Shown: positions 26,332 through 34,637 of the stretch, piece by piece
Numbering within the stretch: position 1 is the first letter of the stretch
How the letters are laid out: each line of letters begins with the position of its first letter
Origin: Defluviimonas salinarum
GTDB lineage: Bacteria; Pseudomonadota; Alphaproteobacteria; Rhodobacterales; Rhodobacteraceae
DNA length: 64,000 nucleotides
Reading direction: 5' to 3'
Assembly (NCBI RefSeq): GCF_026013545.1
Contig: NZ_JAPDOG010000007.1
Coordinates: forward strand, 62,001 to 126,000
Program-made: the position numbers and the translations under genes
The notes under the pieces: generated by a model
Databases searched by the model: none
Seen by the model: the letters and a program-made list of their open reading frames with translations, nothing else
What the model was told of the DNA's origin: nothing

Positions 26332-27225
26332 TCAGCCGCGCAGCACGCGCCGCCGCGCCCTGAGCCGCCCGGCCGCCATCTTCATGAAGGCCGCGACGCG
26401 GGGCACGCGGCGCTTCTCCGGCGTCGTGATCAGCCAGAGATGACTGACCATCTCGGGCGGCGGGGGGAAGCATCGCTGAAGGTCGCGCTCGCCGTCGCCG
26501 TGAAAGCAGGGCAAGGCGCCGACCCCGACGCCCGCGCGCAGGACGCCCGTGAGGTTCATGATCGTGTTCGAGACCCCGGCGACCCGCACGGGATCGGCAT
26601 GGGCCATGAACCACAGCGAGCCCCGCCGTTCCGCCACCCGCCCGCCGACGGCCACGACGGCGTGGTTTGCAAGATCCGCAGCCGAAGCGGGAACGCCATT
26701 GCGGGCGGCATAGTCGTGGCTGCAATAGGCGGTCCAGCCGACATCGGCGACCCTGAAGCCCCAGAGCCTTTCGTCGATCCCGCCGTCCGATGCGCGGACG
26801 GCGACATCCGCCTCGCCGCGCAGAAGGTCGAGCACGTTTTCCGAACTGTCGTATTCGATCTTCACGTCGGGATGGTCGCGCCGGAACTCCGCGACGACCG
26901 GCGCGACGAGGTGGCTGAAGACGACCTCGGGCGCGGTGACGCGGATCTGCCCCGCAAGCGTCCGCTTCAACCCGCTCGCGAGCCGCGCGAGATCCTCGGC
27001 CTGGCTCCGCATCGGCTCCGCCGCCGCCGCAAGCAGACGCCCCTCCTCGGTCAGGCGGAAGCCCTGCGGCGTCCGCTCGAACAGCGCGAGCCCCAAAGCG
27101 TGCTCCAGAACGTCCATCCGCCGACTGACCGTGGTCTGGCTGAGGCGAAGTGCTGCCGCGGCGGCACGGGTAGATCCGGCCCCGGCCACGGCGAGAAACA
27201 GGCGGACGTCGTTCCAGTCGAACAT
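26332..27225 (-). CDS. LysR-family transcriptional regulator
   Basis: A 297-residue LTTR. The N-terminal HTH is FDWNDVRLFLAVAGAGSTRAAAAALRLSQTTVSRRMDVLE (residues 2-41), followed by a periplasmic-binding-like effector domain. The ATG at 27225 fits the MFDWNDVR start common in this subgroup. It is divergent from a sulfotransferase gene across 121 bases that hold TGCAGAA/TTCTGCA repeats, making the sulfotransferase its probable target. The effector is unknown. Confidence 0.93.
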   Translation of the reverse strand: MFDWNDVRLFLAVAGAGSTRAAAAALRLSQTTVSRRMDVLEHALGLALFERTPQGFRLTEEGRLLAAAAEPMRSQAEDLARLASGLKRTLAGQIRVTAPEVVFSHLVAPVVAEFRRDHPDVKIEYDSSENVLDLLRGEADVAVRASDGGIDERLWGFRVADVGWTAYCSHDYAARNGVPASAADLANHAVVAVGGRVAERRGSLWFMAHADPVRVAGVSNTIMNLTGVLRAGVGVGALPCFHGDGERDLQRCFPPPPEMVSHLWLITTPEKRRVPRVAAFMKMAAGRLRARRRVLRG

Positions 27226-27234
27226 GCCGGCCAC

Positions 27235-27283
27235 TGCAGAAATGCAGAACGGTTCATCATTATCCCGAATTCCCGATTCTGCA
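27235..27283. promoter_or_regulatory. Repeated TGCAGAA half-sites in the LysR/sulfotransferase promoter
   Basis: TGCAGAA occurs at 27235 and 27243 and its reverse complement TTCTGCA at 27277. The spacing gives one direct and two inverted pairings, as expected of an LTTR recognition plus activation site. The intervening stretch is AT-rich and likely contains the promoters. Confidence 0.55.
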
Positions 27284-27346
27284 CAGGCCCGGCAGAAAAC
27301 CTCTATCCGGCGCGGCCCGCGCCATCGCCCCGAGAGAGGACACACC

Positions 27347-28312
27347 GTGACCTACCACTTCCCCTATTACCCCGTGAAGACACGGGAAATGCACAATCAC
27401 CACATGGATTCGACGATCTGGAACGACTTCCGTTTCCGCGACGACGACATCGTCATCTCGACCTACGCCAAGTCCGGCACGACCTGGACGCAGAAAATCG
27501 TCAGCCAGTTGATCTTTGCGGGCGCCGAGGGGCTCGACGTGGCCGCCATGTCGCCGTGGCTCGACCTCCGCGTGCCCGCGCGGGCGGAGAAGCTCGCCGC
27601 GCTCGAGGCGCAGACCCACCGGCGCTTCATCAAGACCCACCTGCCGGTCGATGCGCTCGTCTTCTCGCCGCGCGCCAGGTACATCTATATCGGCCGCGAC
27701 GGGCGCGACGTCGCGTGGAGCATGTACAACCACCACGCCACTGCCAACGACTTCTGGTACGAGGTGCTGAACGACACGCCGGGCCGCGTCGGCCCCGCGA
27801 TCGGGCGCCCTCCCGCATCGGTCCGCGACTACTTCACCGACTGGATGCGGCGGGACGGTCATCCCTTCTGGCCCTACTGGGACAACATCCGGACCTGGTG
27901 GGCGGTGCGCCACCTGCCCAACGTGCATCTCACGCATTTCGAGGCGCTGAAGGCCGACATGCCGGGCGAAATCCGCAAGATCGCGGATTTCCTCGGGATC
28001 AGGATCGACCCCGCGAACTGGGATGCCATCCTCGAGCATTGCAGCTTCGACTACATGAAGGCCCATGCGCCATCCGTCGTGCCGCTCGGCGGCGCCTTCT
28101 GGGAGGGCGGCGCGCCGACCTTCATCAACAAGGGCACGAACGGACGCTGGCAGTCCGTCCTGAGCGCGGCGGAAAGCGCGCGCTACGAGGCCCGGGCGCT
28201 TCTGGAGCTCGGCCCGGACTGCGCGGCCTGGCTCAGCACCGGGCGCCGGAGCACGTCGAACGATGACCAGGACGCAAGCTCGCTGAAATACCTGACCCAC
28301 GATCGACGTTGA
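27347..28312 (+). CDS. Sulfotransferase (PAPS-dependent, cytosolic SULT-like)
   Basis: A 321-residue SULT-type enzyme transferring sulfate from PAPS to a hydroxyl or amine acceptor. The 5'-phosphosulfate loop is YAKSGTTWTQK (40-50), the catalytic-base region is KTHLP (96-100), and the 3'-phosphate motif is YIGRDGRDVAWSMYNHH (114-130, with Arg117 and Ser125). The C-terminal KGTNGRW motif is also present. The start is GTG 27347, with GAGAGAGGA upstream. The acceptor is unknown; control by the divergent LysR is likely. Confidence 0.93.
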   Translation: MTYHFPYYPVKTREMHNHHMDSTIWNDFRFRDDDIVISTYAKSGTTWTQKIVSQLIFAGAEGLDVAAMSPWLDLRVPARAEKLAALEAQTHRRFIKTHLPVDALVFSPRARYIYIGRDGRDVAWSMYNHHATANDFWYEVLNDTPGRVGPAIGRPPASVRDYFTDWMRRDGHPFWPYWDNIRTWWAVRHLPNVHLTHFEALKADMPGEIRKIADFLGIRIDPANWDAILEHCSFDYMKAHAPSVVPLGGAFWEGGAPTFINKGTNGRWQSVLSAAESARYEARALLELGPDCAAWLSTGRRSTSNDDQDASSLKYLTHDRR

Positions 28313-28489
28313 TCGTCCGGCTGTGGGCAGGGACAACTTTTGGCCTGCAGGGTCATCGGTGCGATCGTTCCACGGCGATCGTGCCGATGCCTTCGGGCGG
28401 CCCAGGCCACGCCGCTCTACCGCGACGCGCAATGGGGGTCCGACACGCGCCCACGTCAACCCTGCCAACCTCGTCGGCCCGGTCGCGGT

Positions 28490-28693
28490 TCAGGGCTGGT
28501 CGGCGGTCCCGATCAGGTTTGCGATCTGCTGCCGGTCCTCGACGCTCCAGGCCCCGGAATCCTCGCCGTGCGCGATGCGCGCATGGGTTTCGATCAGCGC
28601 CCAGACTTCGGCTTCGGTGGCGGCCGTCACCTTGCCGGGACAGGACTCCATCCCGGGATAATCCGCGCAGGCATAGCTGTAGGTCTTGGCCAT
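28490..28693 (-). CDS. DUF1059 domain-containing protein
   Basis: A 67-residue single-domain protein with the DUF1059 pattern: YSYACADYPGMESCPGKVTA, with two cysteines, then a helix AEVWALIETHARIAHGED. Zinc or other metal binding is possible but unproven. It starts 27 bases beyond the end of the GFA-family gene on the same strand, so the two probably form an operon. Confidence 0.88.
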   Translation of the reverse strand: MAKTYSYACADYPGMESCPGKVTAATEAEVWALIETHARIAHGEDSGAWSVEDRQQIANLIGTADQP

Positions 28694-28720
28694 GATGCGT
28701 CTCCTTCTTGGCGTGGCGTT

Positions 28721-29119
28721 TCAGGGGAACCGATCGAAAGCCTTCAGGCGCTTGTCCAGCGCGACCCAGGGCTGCCGGTGTGCCAGGTAGACGTTGGAGG
28801 TCGGCACGGCCGCCGCGGGATCGTCGAGCGTCGCGGACATGACCGCGGTGTCGGTCCAGTCCTCCCCGGCATAGGTCAGCGAGGTACCGCAACGGGAACA
28901 GAACCCCCGCTCGACACCGGGCGACGAGCGGTAGACCGTCAGCTCGCCGCGCGTGACCGCGAAGTTTTCCGGCGCGACCGCCGTGTAGGTCGCGACACCC
29001 GCCCCGACGGCGCGCTGGCACGACCGGCAGTGGCAATGGGCCGAATAGGTGAACGGCCCCGTCAGCCGGTACCGCACCGCTCCGCACATGCAGCCGCCCT
29101 CGTGGATCGTCCTAGCCAT
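28721..29119 (-). CDS. GFA family protein (glutathione-dependent formaldehyde-activating-like, zinc-binding)
   Basis: A 132-residue CENP-V/GFA domain. Zinc ligands are visible as GGCMCGAVRY, CHCRSCQR and FCSRCGTSL. The family includes the glutathione-dependent formaldehyde-activating enzyme, but most members have no tested activity. It is divergent from a LysR gene with 96 bases between starts, including a palindrome covering the LysR start codon. DUF1059 follows on the same strand. Confidence 0.92.
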   Translation of the reverse strand: MARTIHEGGCMCGAVRYRLTGPFTYSAHCHCRSCQRAVGAGVATYTAVAPENFAVTRGELTVYRSSPGVERGFCSRCGTSLTYAGEDWTDTAVMSATLDDPAAAVPTSNVYLAHRQPWVALDKRLKAFDRFP

Positions 29120-29192
29120 GTCCGCCTCCCCGGATCGGTTCCCCGGCCCATGCTTTCAGCGGCACGGTCAAAAAGCGATTCAGATCTTCTGC

Positions 29193-29219
29193 GCATCTGT
29201 TAGGATTTCTGACAGATGC
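29193..29219. promoter_or_regulatory. Palindrome overlapping the start codon of a LysR gene
   Basis: GCATCTGT-N11-ACAGATGC has perfect 8-bp arms and the T-N11-A form expected for LysR-type regulators. The right arm contains the ATG at 29216. Binding there would both autoregulate the LysR gene and affect the divergent GFA operon. Confidence 0.65.
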
Positions 29220-30103
29220 AATGGAGCGACCTGCCCCCTCTGAACAGCCTCAGGGCCTTCGCCGCGCTGGCCGAAGCGGGCAGTTTCGTCGCGGCCGGAC
29301 GCGCGCTCGGGGTGTCGCACGGGGCGGTGACCCAGCAGGTCCGCGCGCTCGAGGACCGGCTTGGCACGGCCCTGGTCGAGCGGCGCGGCCGCGGCGTCGG
29401 CCTGACCCCCGAGGGGGCCGATCTGGCCCGGTCGCTTGCCCAGGGCTTCGGCACCATTCACGCCGCCGTCTCCAGCCTCGCCGGGGCGGAGAGGCAGCGT
29501 CCGGTCGAGATCACGATGTCACCGGCCTTCGCGACCTGCTGGCTCATGCCCCGCCTCGCCGGGTTCCGCCGCCGCCATCCCGGCATCGCACTGACCCTGA
29601 TCCCGACCTCGGAGATCATCGAGCCGCGCCCCGGCGGCGTCGATGTCGCCATCCGCTACGCCGAGCGCGGAAGGGCGCCGCCGGATGCCACGGCGGTGCT
29701 CGTCGCCGACATGGCGGCCGTCGCCGCCCCTGCGCTCCTCGCCGGGCGCCGCATCGCGCGGCCCGAGGATCTCGGCGCGCTGCCATGGCTCGAGGAACTC
29801 GGCACCAGCGAGGTCCGGGACTGGATGAGCCGCAAGGGCGCCGGCGCCGCGCGCCCGCCGGTCTCGCAAATGCCGGGCAACCTGATCATCGAGGCGCTGC
29901 GCCGCGGCGAGGGCGTGACCTACACCGCCCTGCCCTTCGTCGCCGAGGAGATCCGCCGCGGCGCCCTGGTCTCGTTCTTTGCCGATCCCGGCTTCGGCAT
30001 CTACCACATCCGGACGGCGGAGGGCGCCGGCCGCGCGGCGTCGCGGACCTTCCTGCGCTGGCTGTGCCGCGAGACGGAACGCTCCCCGCTCACGCCGCCC
30101 TGA
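29216..30103 (+). CDS. LysR-family transcriptional regulator (GcvA-like)
   Basis: A 295-residue LTTR. The LPPLNSLRAFAALAEAGSFVAAGRALGVSHGAVTQQVRALED start is the GcvA/AmpR-like subgroup, followed by an effector domain. It is divergent from the GFA-DUF1059 pair, which it probably controls through the palindrome at 29193-29219. Its 3' end overlaps msrB, convergent, by 14 bases. Confidence 0.93.
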   Translation: MQWSDLPPLNSLRAFAALAEAGSFVAAGRALGVSHGAVTQQVRALEDRLGTALVERRGRGVGLTPEGADLARSLAQGFGTIHAAVSSLAGAERQRPVEITMSPAFATCWLMPRLAGFRRRHPGIALTLIPTSEIIEPRPGGVDVAIRYAERGRAPPDATAVLVADMAAVAAPALLAGRRIARPEDLGALPWLEELGTSEVRDWMSRKGAGAARPPVSQMPGNLIIEALRRGEGVTYTALPFVAEEIRRGALVSFFADPGFGIYHIRTAEGAGRAASRTFLRWLCRETERSPLTPP

Positions 30104-30563
30104 ACACCAGCGCCAGCCCGTTCATGCAGTAGCGCTTGCCGGTCGGTTTCGGCCCGTCGTCGAAGACATGGCCGAGATGGCCGCCGCAGCGGCGGCAATG
30201 GACCTCGGTCCGCCGGCCGAGGAGCCCCCAGTCCGGCTTCGTGCCGACCGCGTCCGGCAAGGGCTCCCAGAACGAGGGCCAGCCGGTGCCGCTGTCGTAT
30301 TTCGTCTCCGAGGAATAGAGCGCGAGGTCGCACCCCGCGCAGTGAAAGGTGCCCGCCCGCTTCTCGTCGTTGAGCGGGCTCGTATAGGCCCGCTCGGTCG
30401 CCTCCTCGCGCAAGACCCGGTACTGCGCCGGGGTCAGGAGCTTCCTCCACTCCGCCTCGCTGCGCGTGATCTCGAAGCTCTCGGCCGCCGTGATCCGCCC
30501 GGCACCGGCCCAGAAAGCCAGCCCCGCCGCGCCGAGTGCCAGCGCTCCCCTGCGTGTCGTCAT
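30090..30563 (-). CDS. msrB: Peptide-methionine (R)-S-oxide reductase, exported
   Basis: Reduces methionine-R-sulfoxide in proteins. The 157-residue protein has zinc cysteines CAGC and CRRC, the SGTGWPSFW substrate motif, [18 protein letters not shown], and the catalytic Cys in RYCMNG. An N-terminal signal begins [14 protein letters not shown], with twin arginines that suit Tat export, so it would protect periplasmic proteins. GAGGAGA precedes ATG 30563. A 3' fragment resembling this gene is found at 26154. Confidence 0.95.
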   Translation of the reverse strand: MTTRRGALALGAAGLAFWAGAGRITAAESFEITRSEAEWRKLLTPAQYRVLREEATERAYTSPLNDEKRAGTFHCAGCDLALYSSETKYDSGTGWPSFWEPLPDAVGTKPDWGLLGRRTEVHCRRCGGHLGHVFDDGPKPTGKRYCMNGLALVFRAA

Positions 30564-30769
30564 CGCATCTCTCCTCGGCCCTACTGCCCGGTCGCGGCCG
30601 ATCATGCCCCGAACGCCGGCCTCCCCGCGGTAAAACCTGCGCGAAACCCGGTCGCAATCGCGTGATGTCGCAATCGGACGCCCGGATTTCGCCGCCGCTC
30701 TTGCACGCCCGGACGTTATGCTCCATCAAAGCGCCGTGGCGCGTCCGGGGGCCGACGCGCGGTCAGGAC

Positions 30770-31756
30770 ATGGCGGACAAGATGCTCGACACGATAGCGA
30801 AACCCACCGAGGAAATCTCCGTCCGGGAGGTCTTCGGCATCGACACCGAGATGAAGGTCAAGGGCTTTACCGAGAAGACCGACCGCGTGCCGGAGATCGA
30901 CCCGACCTACAAGTTCGACCCCGACACCACGCTCGCGATCCTCGCGGGCTTCGCCTACAACCGGCGCGTCATGATCCAGGGCTATCACGGCACCGGCAAG
31001 TCGACCCATATCGAGCAGGTCGCCGCGCATCTGAACTGGCCCTGCGTGCGGGTCAACCTCGACAGCCACATCAGCCGGATCGACCTCATCGGCAAGGACG
31101 CGATCAAGCTCCGCGACGGCAAGCAGGTGACCGAGTTCCACGAGGGCATCCTGCCCTGGGCGCTCCGCAATCCCGTCGCCATCGTCTTCGACGAATACGA
31201 CGCCGGCCGCGCCGACGTGATGTTCGTGATCCAGCGGGTGCTGGAGCATGACGGCAAGCTGACGCTCCTCGACCAGAACGAGATCATCACGCCGCACCCC
31301 TCGTTCCGGCTCTTCGCGACCTCGAACACCGTGGGCCTCGGCGACACGACCGGACTCTACCACGGCGTCCAGCAGATCAACCAGGCGCAGATGGACCGCT
31401 GGTCGATGGTGGCGACGCTGAACTACCTCAGCCACGATGCCGAAAGCGCCATCGTTCTGGCCAAGAACCCGCATTACAACACCGAGAAGGGCCGCAAGAC
31501 GATCTCCCAGATGGTGACCGTCGCCGACCTCACCCGCACCGCCTTCATGAACGGCGACCTCTCGACCGTGATGAGCCCCCGGACGGTGATCAACTGGGCC
31601 CAGAACGCCGAGATCTTCCGCAACACCGGCTACGGCTTCCGCCTCACCTTCCTCAACAAGTGCGACGAGCTCGAACGCCAGACCGTGGCCGAGTTCTACC
31701 AGCGCTGCTTCGACGAGGAACTCCCCGAGAGCGCGGCGAGCCAGAGCATCCGGTGA
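30770..31756 (+). CDS. cobS: Cobaltochelatase subunit CobS (AAA+ ATPase)
   Basis: A 328-residue AAA+ motor of the aerobic CobNST cobaltochelatase, which inserts Co(II) into hydrogenobyrinic acid a,c-diamide in cobalamin synthesis. Walker A is GYHGTGKST (71-79) and Walker B is VAIVFDEYD (136-144). The N-terminal [16 protein letters not shown] is typical of CobS. ATG 30770 has AGGA upstream. Its stop (TGA) shares one base with the start of a small exported-protein gene that separates it from cobT. A direct repeat GTCGCAATCG lies at 30651 and 30667 upstream. Confidence 0.97.
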   Translation: MADKMLDTIAKPTEEISVREVFGIDTEMKVKGFTEKTDRVPEIDPTYKFDPDTTLAILAGFAYNRRVMIQGYHGTGKSTHIEQVAAHLNWPCVRVNLDSHISRIDLIGKDAIKLRDGKQVTEFHEGILPWALRNPVAIVFDEYDAGRADVMFVIQRVLEHDGKLTLLDQNEIITPHPSFRLFATSNTVGLGDTTGLYHGVQQINQAQMDRWSMVATLNYLSHDAESAIVLAKNPHYNTEKGRKTISQMVTVADLTRTAFMNGDLSTVMSPRTVINWAQNAEIFRNTGYGFRLTFLNKCDELERQTVAEFYQRCFDEELPESAASQSIR

Positions 31757-32199
31757 TGCGGCCGGGGCGTTCGCTCGGATTTTGGCTACCGGGACTGGCG
31801 GTCTCCCTCGTCGCTTCGGCTGCCGTGGCAGAGAAAACCAAACTCTCACCCATTGCACCAACCGAGGTTCAAGACGCGGTTCTTGATAATCGACAGCGAT
31901 GCGCCGTGTTCTTCGATGCGGTCGTCATGCAATACGAACTGCATCGGGATGGTCGTGTACCCGGCTTTAAACCCGGATATGAAACGCCATTTGCCTTCGC
32001 GTGGAGCGACGAGATCAGAAATTGGGTGGAGAGAAATCGCGCGCAGGAAAAAGCTGATGCGCAGCGTCTGTTTCAAGCTTACGCCGACAGCTTTGGCCCG
32101 ATCACTTTCCCCGAAGCTGTCTCGAACCGCGAGTTGTACCAGAGTGACAAGAGCTATTGCCTAGAACTGGTGGAGACGGACCGTGACGCAGCGGACTGA
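31756..32199 (+). CDS. Hypothetical exported protein inserted between cobS and cobT (1)
   Basis: A 147-residue protein with a Sec signal peptide (about residues 1-24, ending AVAE) and a charged mature domain with one or two cysteines (RQRCAVFF, KSYCLEL). I do not recognise a family. The start overlaps the cobS stop by one base, so translation is coupled to cobS. Its composition is less G/C-rich than cobS or cobT. It ends 17 bases inside the next small gene. Confidence 0.7.
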   Translation: MRPGRSLGFWLPGLAVSLVASAAVAEKTKLSPIAPTEVQDAVLDNRQRCAVFFDAVVMQYELHRDGRVPGFKPGYETPFAFAWSDEIRNWVERNRAQEKADAQRLFQAYADSFGPITFPEAVSNRELYQSDKSYCLELVETDRDAAD

Positions 32200-32656
32200 C
32201 ACCCCCGCCGATCCGTTCAAGAAGGCCCTGCTTGCGGTGGTTGGCTGTCTGACCCTGACGGGCGCAAACGTTGCCCATGGCGCTCCTTGCTGGGGCGGGA
32301 GCGTAACGAAACTTGAGCCCACGCCAGAACAGAAGACCCAGATCGCCCAGCGTTTCGCGTTGGTATGTCGAACGAGAACTCCCCAAACCGGCCAACCGAT
32401 AAGACTCTTCACACTGCCCGACCGTACCGCGATATATGACCCTGAACGCGCGCCAACCTATGTCGATCTCGTGGTGTCCGAAATCGTGCAGTCCGGACCC
32501 GACCAGTTCCTTGGCGGCGCCGTCGGTACGACGAACCGTTGCCCGGCACTGACTCGTGTCGAAACCGATGCCGATGGCAAGGAAGTCACGCTGAACCACT
32601 GGTATCTGCTCTCCGCCGACCTGTACTGCGAACTCAAGCAACCGGGTGAGGAATGA
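32183..32656 (+). CDS. Hypothetical exported protein inserted between cobS and cobT (2), with cobT-derived start
   Basis: A 157-residue protein starting with GTG 32183. Its first 16 residues, [16 protein letters not shown], match the start of CobT ([16 protein letters not shown]) at 13 of 16 positions, and 24 bases in this segment are identical. The sequence then continues as a signal-peptide-like [19 protein letters not shown] and an unrelated mature domain with four cysteines (CWGG, LVCRT, NRCPAL, LYCEL). No family is recognised. Its end overlaps the cobT start by four bases. Confidence 0.72.
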   Translation: MTQRTDTPADPFKKALLAVVGCLTLTGANVAHGAPCWGGSVTKLEPTPEQKTQIAQRFALVCRTRTPQTGQPIRLFTLPDRTAIYDPERAPTYVDLVVSEIVQSGPDQFLGGAVGTTNRCPALTRVETDADGKEVTLNHWYLLSADLYCELKQPGEE

Positions 32657-34521
32657 CCCACCGCTCCGACAACCCCGCCGATCCGTTCAAGAAGGCGCTG
32701 GCCGAGGCCACCAAGACGATGGCCGACGACCCGGACCTGACGGTCTCCTATTCCGTCGATCCGCCGGGCATGACCGCCGACACGATGCGGCTGCCGCAGG
32801 TCTCGCGCCGAATGACGCGCGAGGAAGTGCTGATCGCCCGCGGCACGGCGGACGCCTTCGCGCTCCGCCACCGCCACCACGACCTCAAGGTCGCCGCGAA
32901 ATACCTGCCCCAGGGCCAGATGGCGCGCGATCTCTACGAGGCGATGGAGACCGCCCGCTGCGAGGCGGTGGGCGCGCGGGCCATGCCCGGCACGCTCGGC
33001 AATATCGACGCCAAGATCGGCGCGGAGGCCGAGCGCAAGGGTTATTCCCAGATCCGCTCGGCGCAGGAGGCGCCCTTGGCGCAGGCCGCGGGCTATCTCG
33101 TCCGTCACCTCGCGACCGGGCGCAAGATGCCCGGCGGTGCCCAGAACGTGATGGAGCTCTGGCGCCCCTTCATCGAAGAGCAGGCCGGCGGCACGCTTGA
33201 GCATGTCGACGAGGTGCTGGCCGACCAGGCCGCCTTCGCCCGCCTCGCCCGGCAGGTGATCAAGGACCTCGGCTACGGCGACCAGCTCGGCGACGACCCG
33301 GACATGGAGGACGAATCCGAGGGCGACGAGGCCCAGCAGGAAGAGCAGGAAAGCCCCGAGAGCGAGGAAGGCGAGGACCAGTCCGAGGAATCCGAAGCCA
33401 GCCCCGAGCAGTCCCAGGACGAGCAGGACGACCAGTCCCAGGCCGAAGTCACCATGGACGACATGGCCGAGATGGAGGACGGCGACGAGGCCGAGATGCC
33501 CGAGGGCGAGGCGCCGCTGGAGCCGCCCCCGCCCCCGCCGCATTCCGACGCCGATCCGAACTATTCCGTCTACACCACGGATTTCGATGAGGAAATCAAG
33601 GCCGAGGACCTGGCCGAGCCGGCCGAGCTCGAACGCCTGCGCGCCTATCTCGACCAGCAGCTCGAACCCCTGAAAGGCGCGGTCTCGCGGCTCGCCAACA
33701 AGCTCCAGCGCCGGCTTCAGGCGCAGCAGAACCGGTCTTGGGAGTTCGACCGCGAGGAAGGCATCCTCGACGCCGGACGCCTCGCCCGCGTGGTCGCCAA
33801 CCCGACGACGCCGCTGTCGTTCAAGGTCGAGAAGGACACCGAGTTCCGCGACACCTGCGTGACGCTCCTGATCGACAATTCCGGTTCGATGCGGGGCCGG
33901 CCGATCTCGATCGCCGCGATCTGCGCCGACGTCCTCGCCCGCACGCTCGAACGCTGCCAGGTCAAGGTCGAGATCCTCGGCTTTACCACCCGCGCCTGGA
34001 AGGGCGGCCAGAACCGCGAACGCTGGCTCGCCGCCGGGCGTCCGGCGCAACCGGGGCGGCTCAACGATCTGCGCCACATCATCTACAAGCCCGCCGACGC
34101 GCCGTGGCGGCGGACCCGGCCCAACCTCGGGCTGATGATGAAGGAAGGGCTCCTGAAGGAGAACATCGACGGCGAGGCGCTGGAATGGGCGCACCGGCGG
34201 ATGATCGGGCGGCCCGAGCAGCGCAAGATCCTGATGGTGATCTCCGACGGCGCGCCGGTCGACGATTCGACGCTCTCGGTCAATCCCGCGAACTACCTCG
34301 AGAAGCACCTGCGCGACGTGATCGCGATGGTCGAGAAGCGCAAGGCGGTGGAGTTGATCGCCATCGGCATCGGCCATGACGTGACCCGCTACTACCAGCG
34401 CGCGGTGACGATCACCGATGTCGAGCAACTGGCGGGCGCGATGACCGAACAGCTCGCCGCGCTTTTCGACACCGACCCCAGGGCGCGGGCACGGGTGATG
34501 GGGATGAAGAAGGCGGGCTGA
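32653..34521 (+). CDS. cobT: Cobaltochelatase subunit CobT
   Basis: A 622-residue partner of CobS in the CobNST chelatase. The order is an N-terminal helical region, a very acidic Glu/Asp/Ser/Gln-rich linker (about residues 215-300), and a C-terminal von Willebrand A domain with the MIDAS motif DNSGSM (408-413). Length and layout are normal for CobT, so the gene is probably functional despite the upstream insertion. GTGAGG sits just before the ATG, within the end of the inserted gene. Confidence 0.97.
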   Translation: MTHRSDNPADPFKKALAEATKTMADDPDLTVSYSVDPPGMTADTMRLPQVSRRMTREEVLIARGTADAFALRHRHHDLKVAAKYLPQGQMARDLYEAMETARCEAVGARAMPGTLGNIDAKIGAEAERKGYSQIRSAQEAPLAQAAGYLVRHLATGRKMPGGAQNVMELWRPFIEEQAGGTLEHVDEVLADQAAFARLARQVIKDLGYGDQLGDDPDMEDESEGDEAQQEEQESPESEEGEDQSEESEASPEQSQDEQDDQSQAEVTMDDMAEMEDGDEAEMPEGEAPLEPPPPPPHSDADPNYSVYTTDFDEEIKAEDLAEPAELERLRAYLDQQLEPLKGAVSRLANKLQRRLQAQQNRSWEFDREEGILDAGRLARVVANPTTPLSFKVEKDTEFRDTCVTLLIDNSGSMRGRPISIAAICADVLARTLERCQVKVEILGFTTRAWKGGQNRERWLAAGRPAQPGRLNDLRHIIYKPADAPWRRTRPNLGLMMKEGLLKENIDGEALEWAHRRMIGRPEQRKILMVISDGAPVDDSTLSVNPANYLEKHLRDVIAMVEKRKAVELIAIGIGHDVTRYYQRAVTITDVEQLAGAMTEQLAALFDTDPRARARVMGMKKAG

Positions 34522-34543
34522 ATCCCGCCCCTACCTCTCACGA

Positions 34544-34588
34544 GCGTCTGTACGAAAGCTGCACGCTTGCTGTACGGAAGACAGACGC
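34544..34588. repeat. Inverted repeat between cobT and the aminopeptidase gene
   Basis: GCGTCTGT and ACAGACGC arms, 29 bases apart, with inner GTAC tetramers in near-symmetric positions. A further CAGACGC follows at 34592. It may terminate the cob operon or be a regulator site; no T run is present. Confidence 0.45.
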
Positions 34589-34637
34589 AAATCAGACGCT
34601 TGCCGCCCCTGTCGGACGGCGCGGGGGGAGAATGCCC

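Noticed and set aside
28313-28489. A possible small gene between the sulfotransferase and DUF1059 genes.
   Set aside because: The open frames are antisense-like, lack ribosome binding sites and match no family; only a weak GCGATCG inverted repeat is present.
33280-33560. Possible frameshift or foreign insert in cobT because of strongly acidic repetitive sequence.
   Set aside because: The Glu/Asp/Gln-rich linker between helical and VWA domains is a normal feature of CobT.
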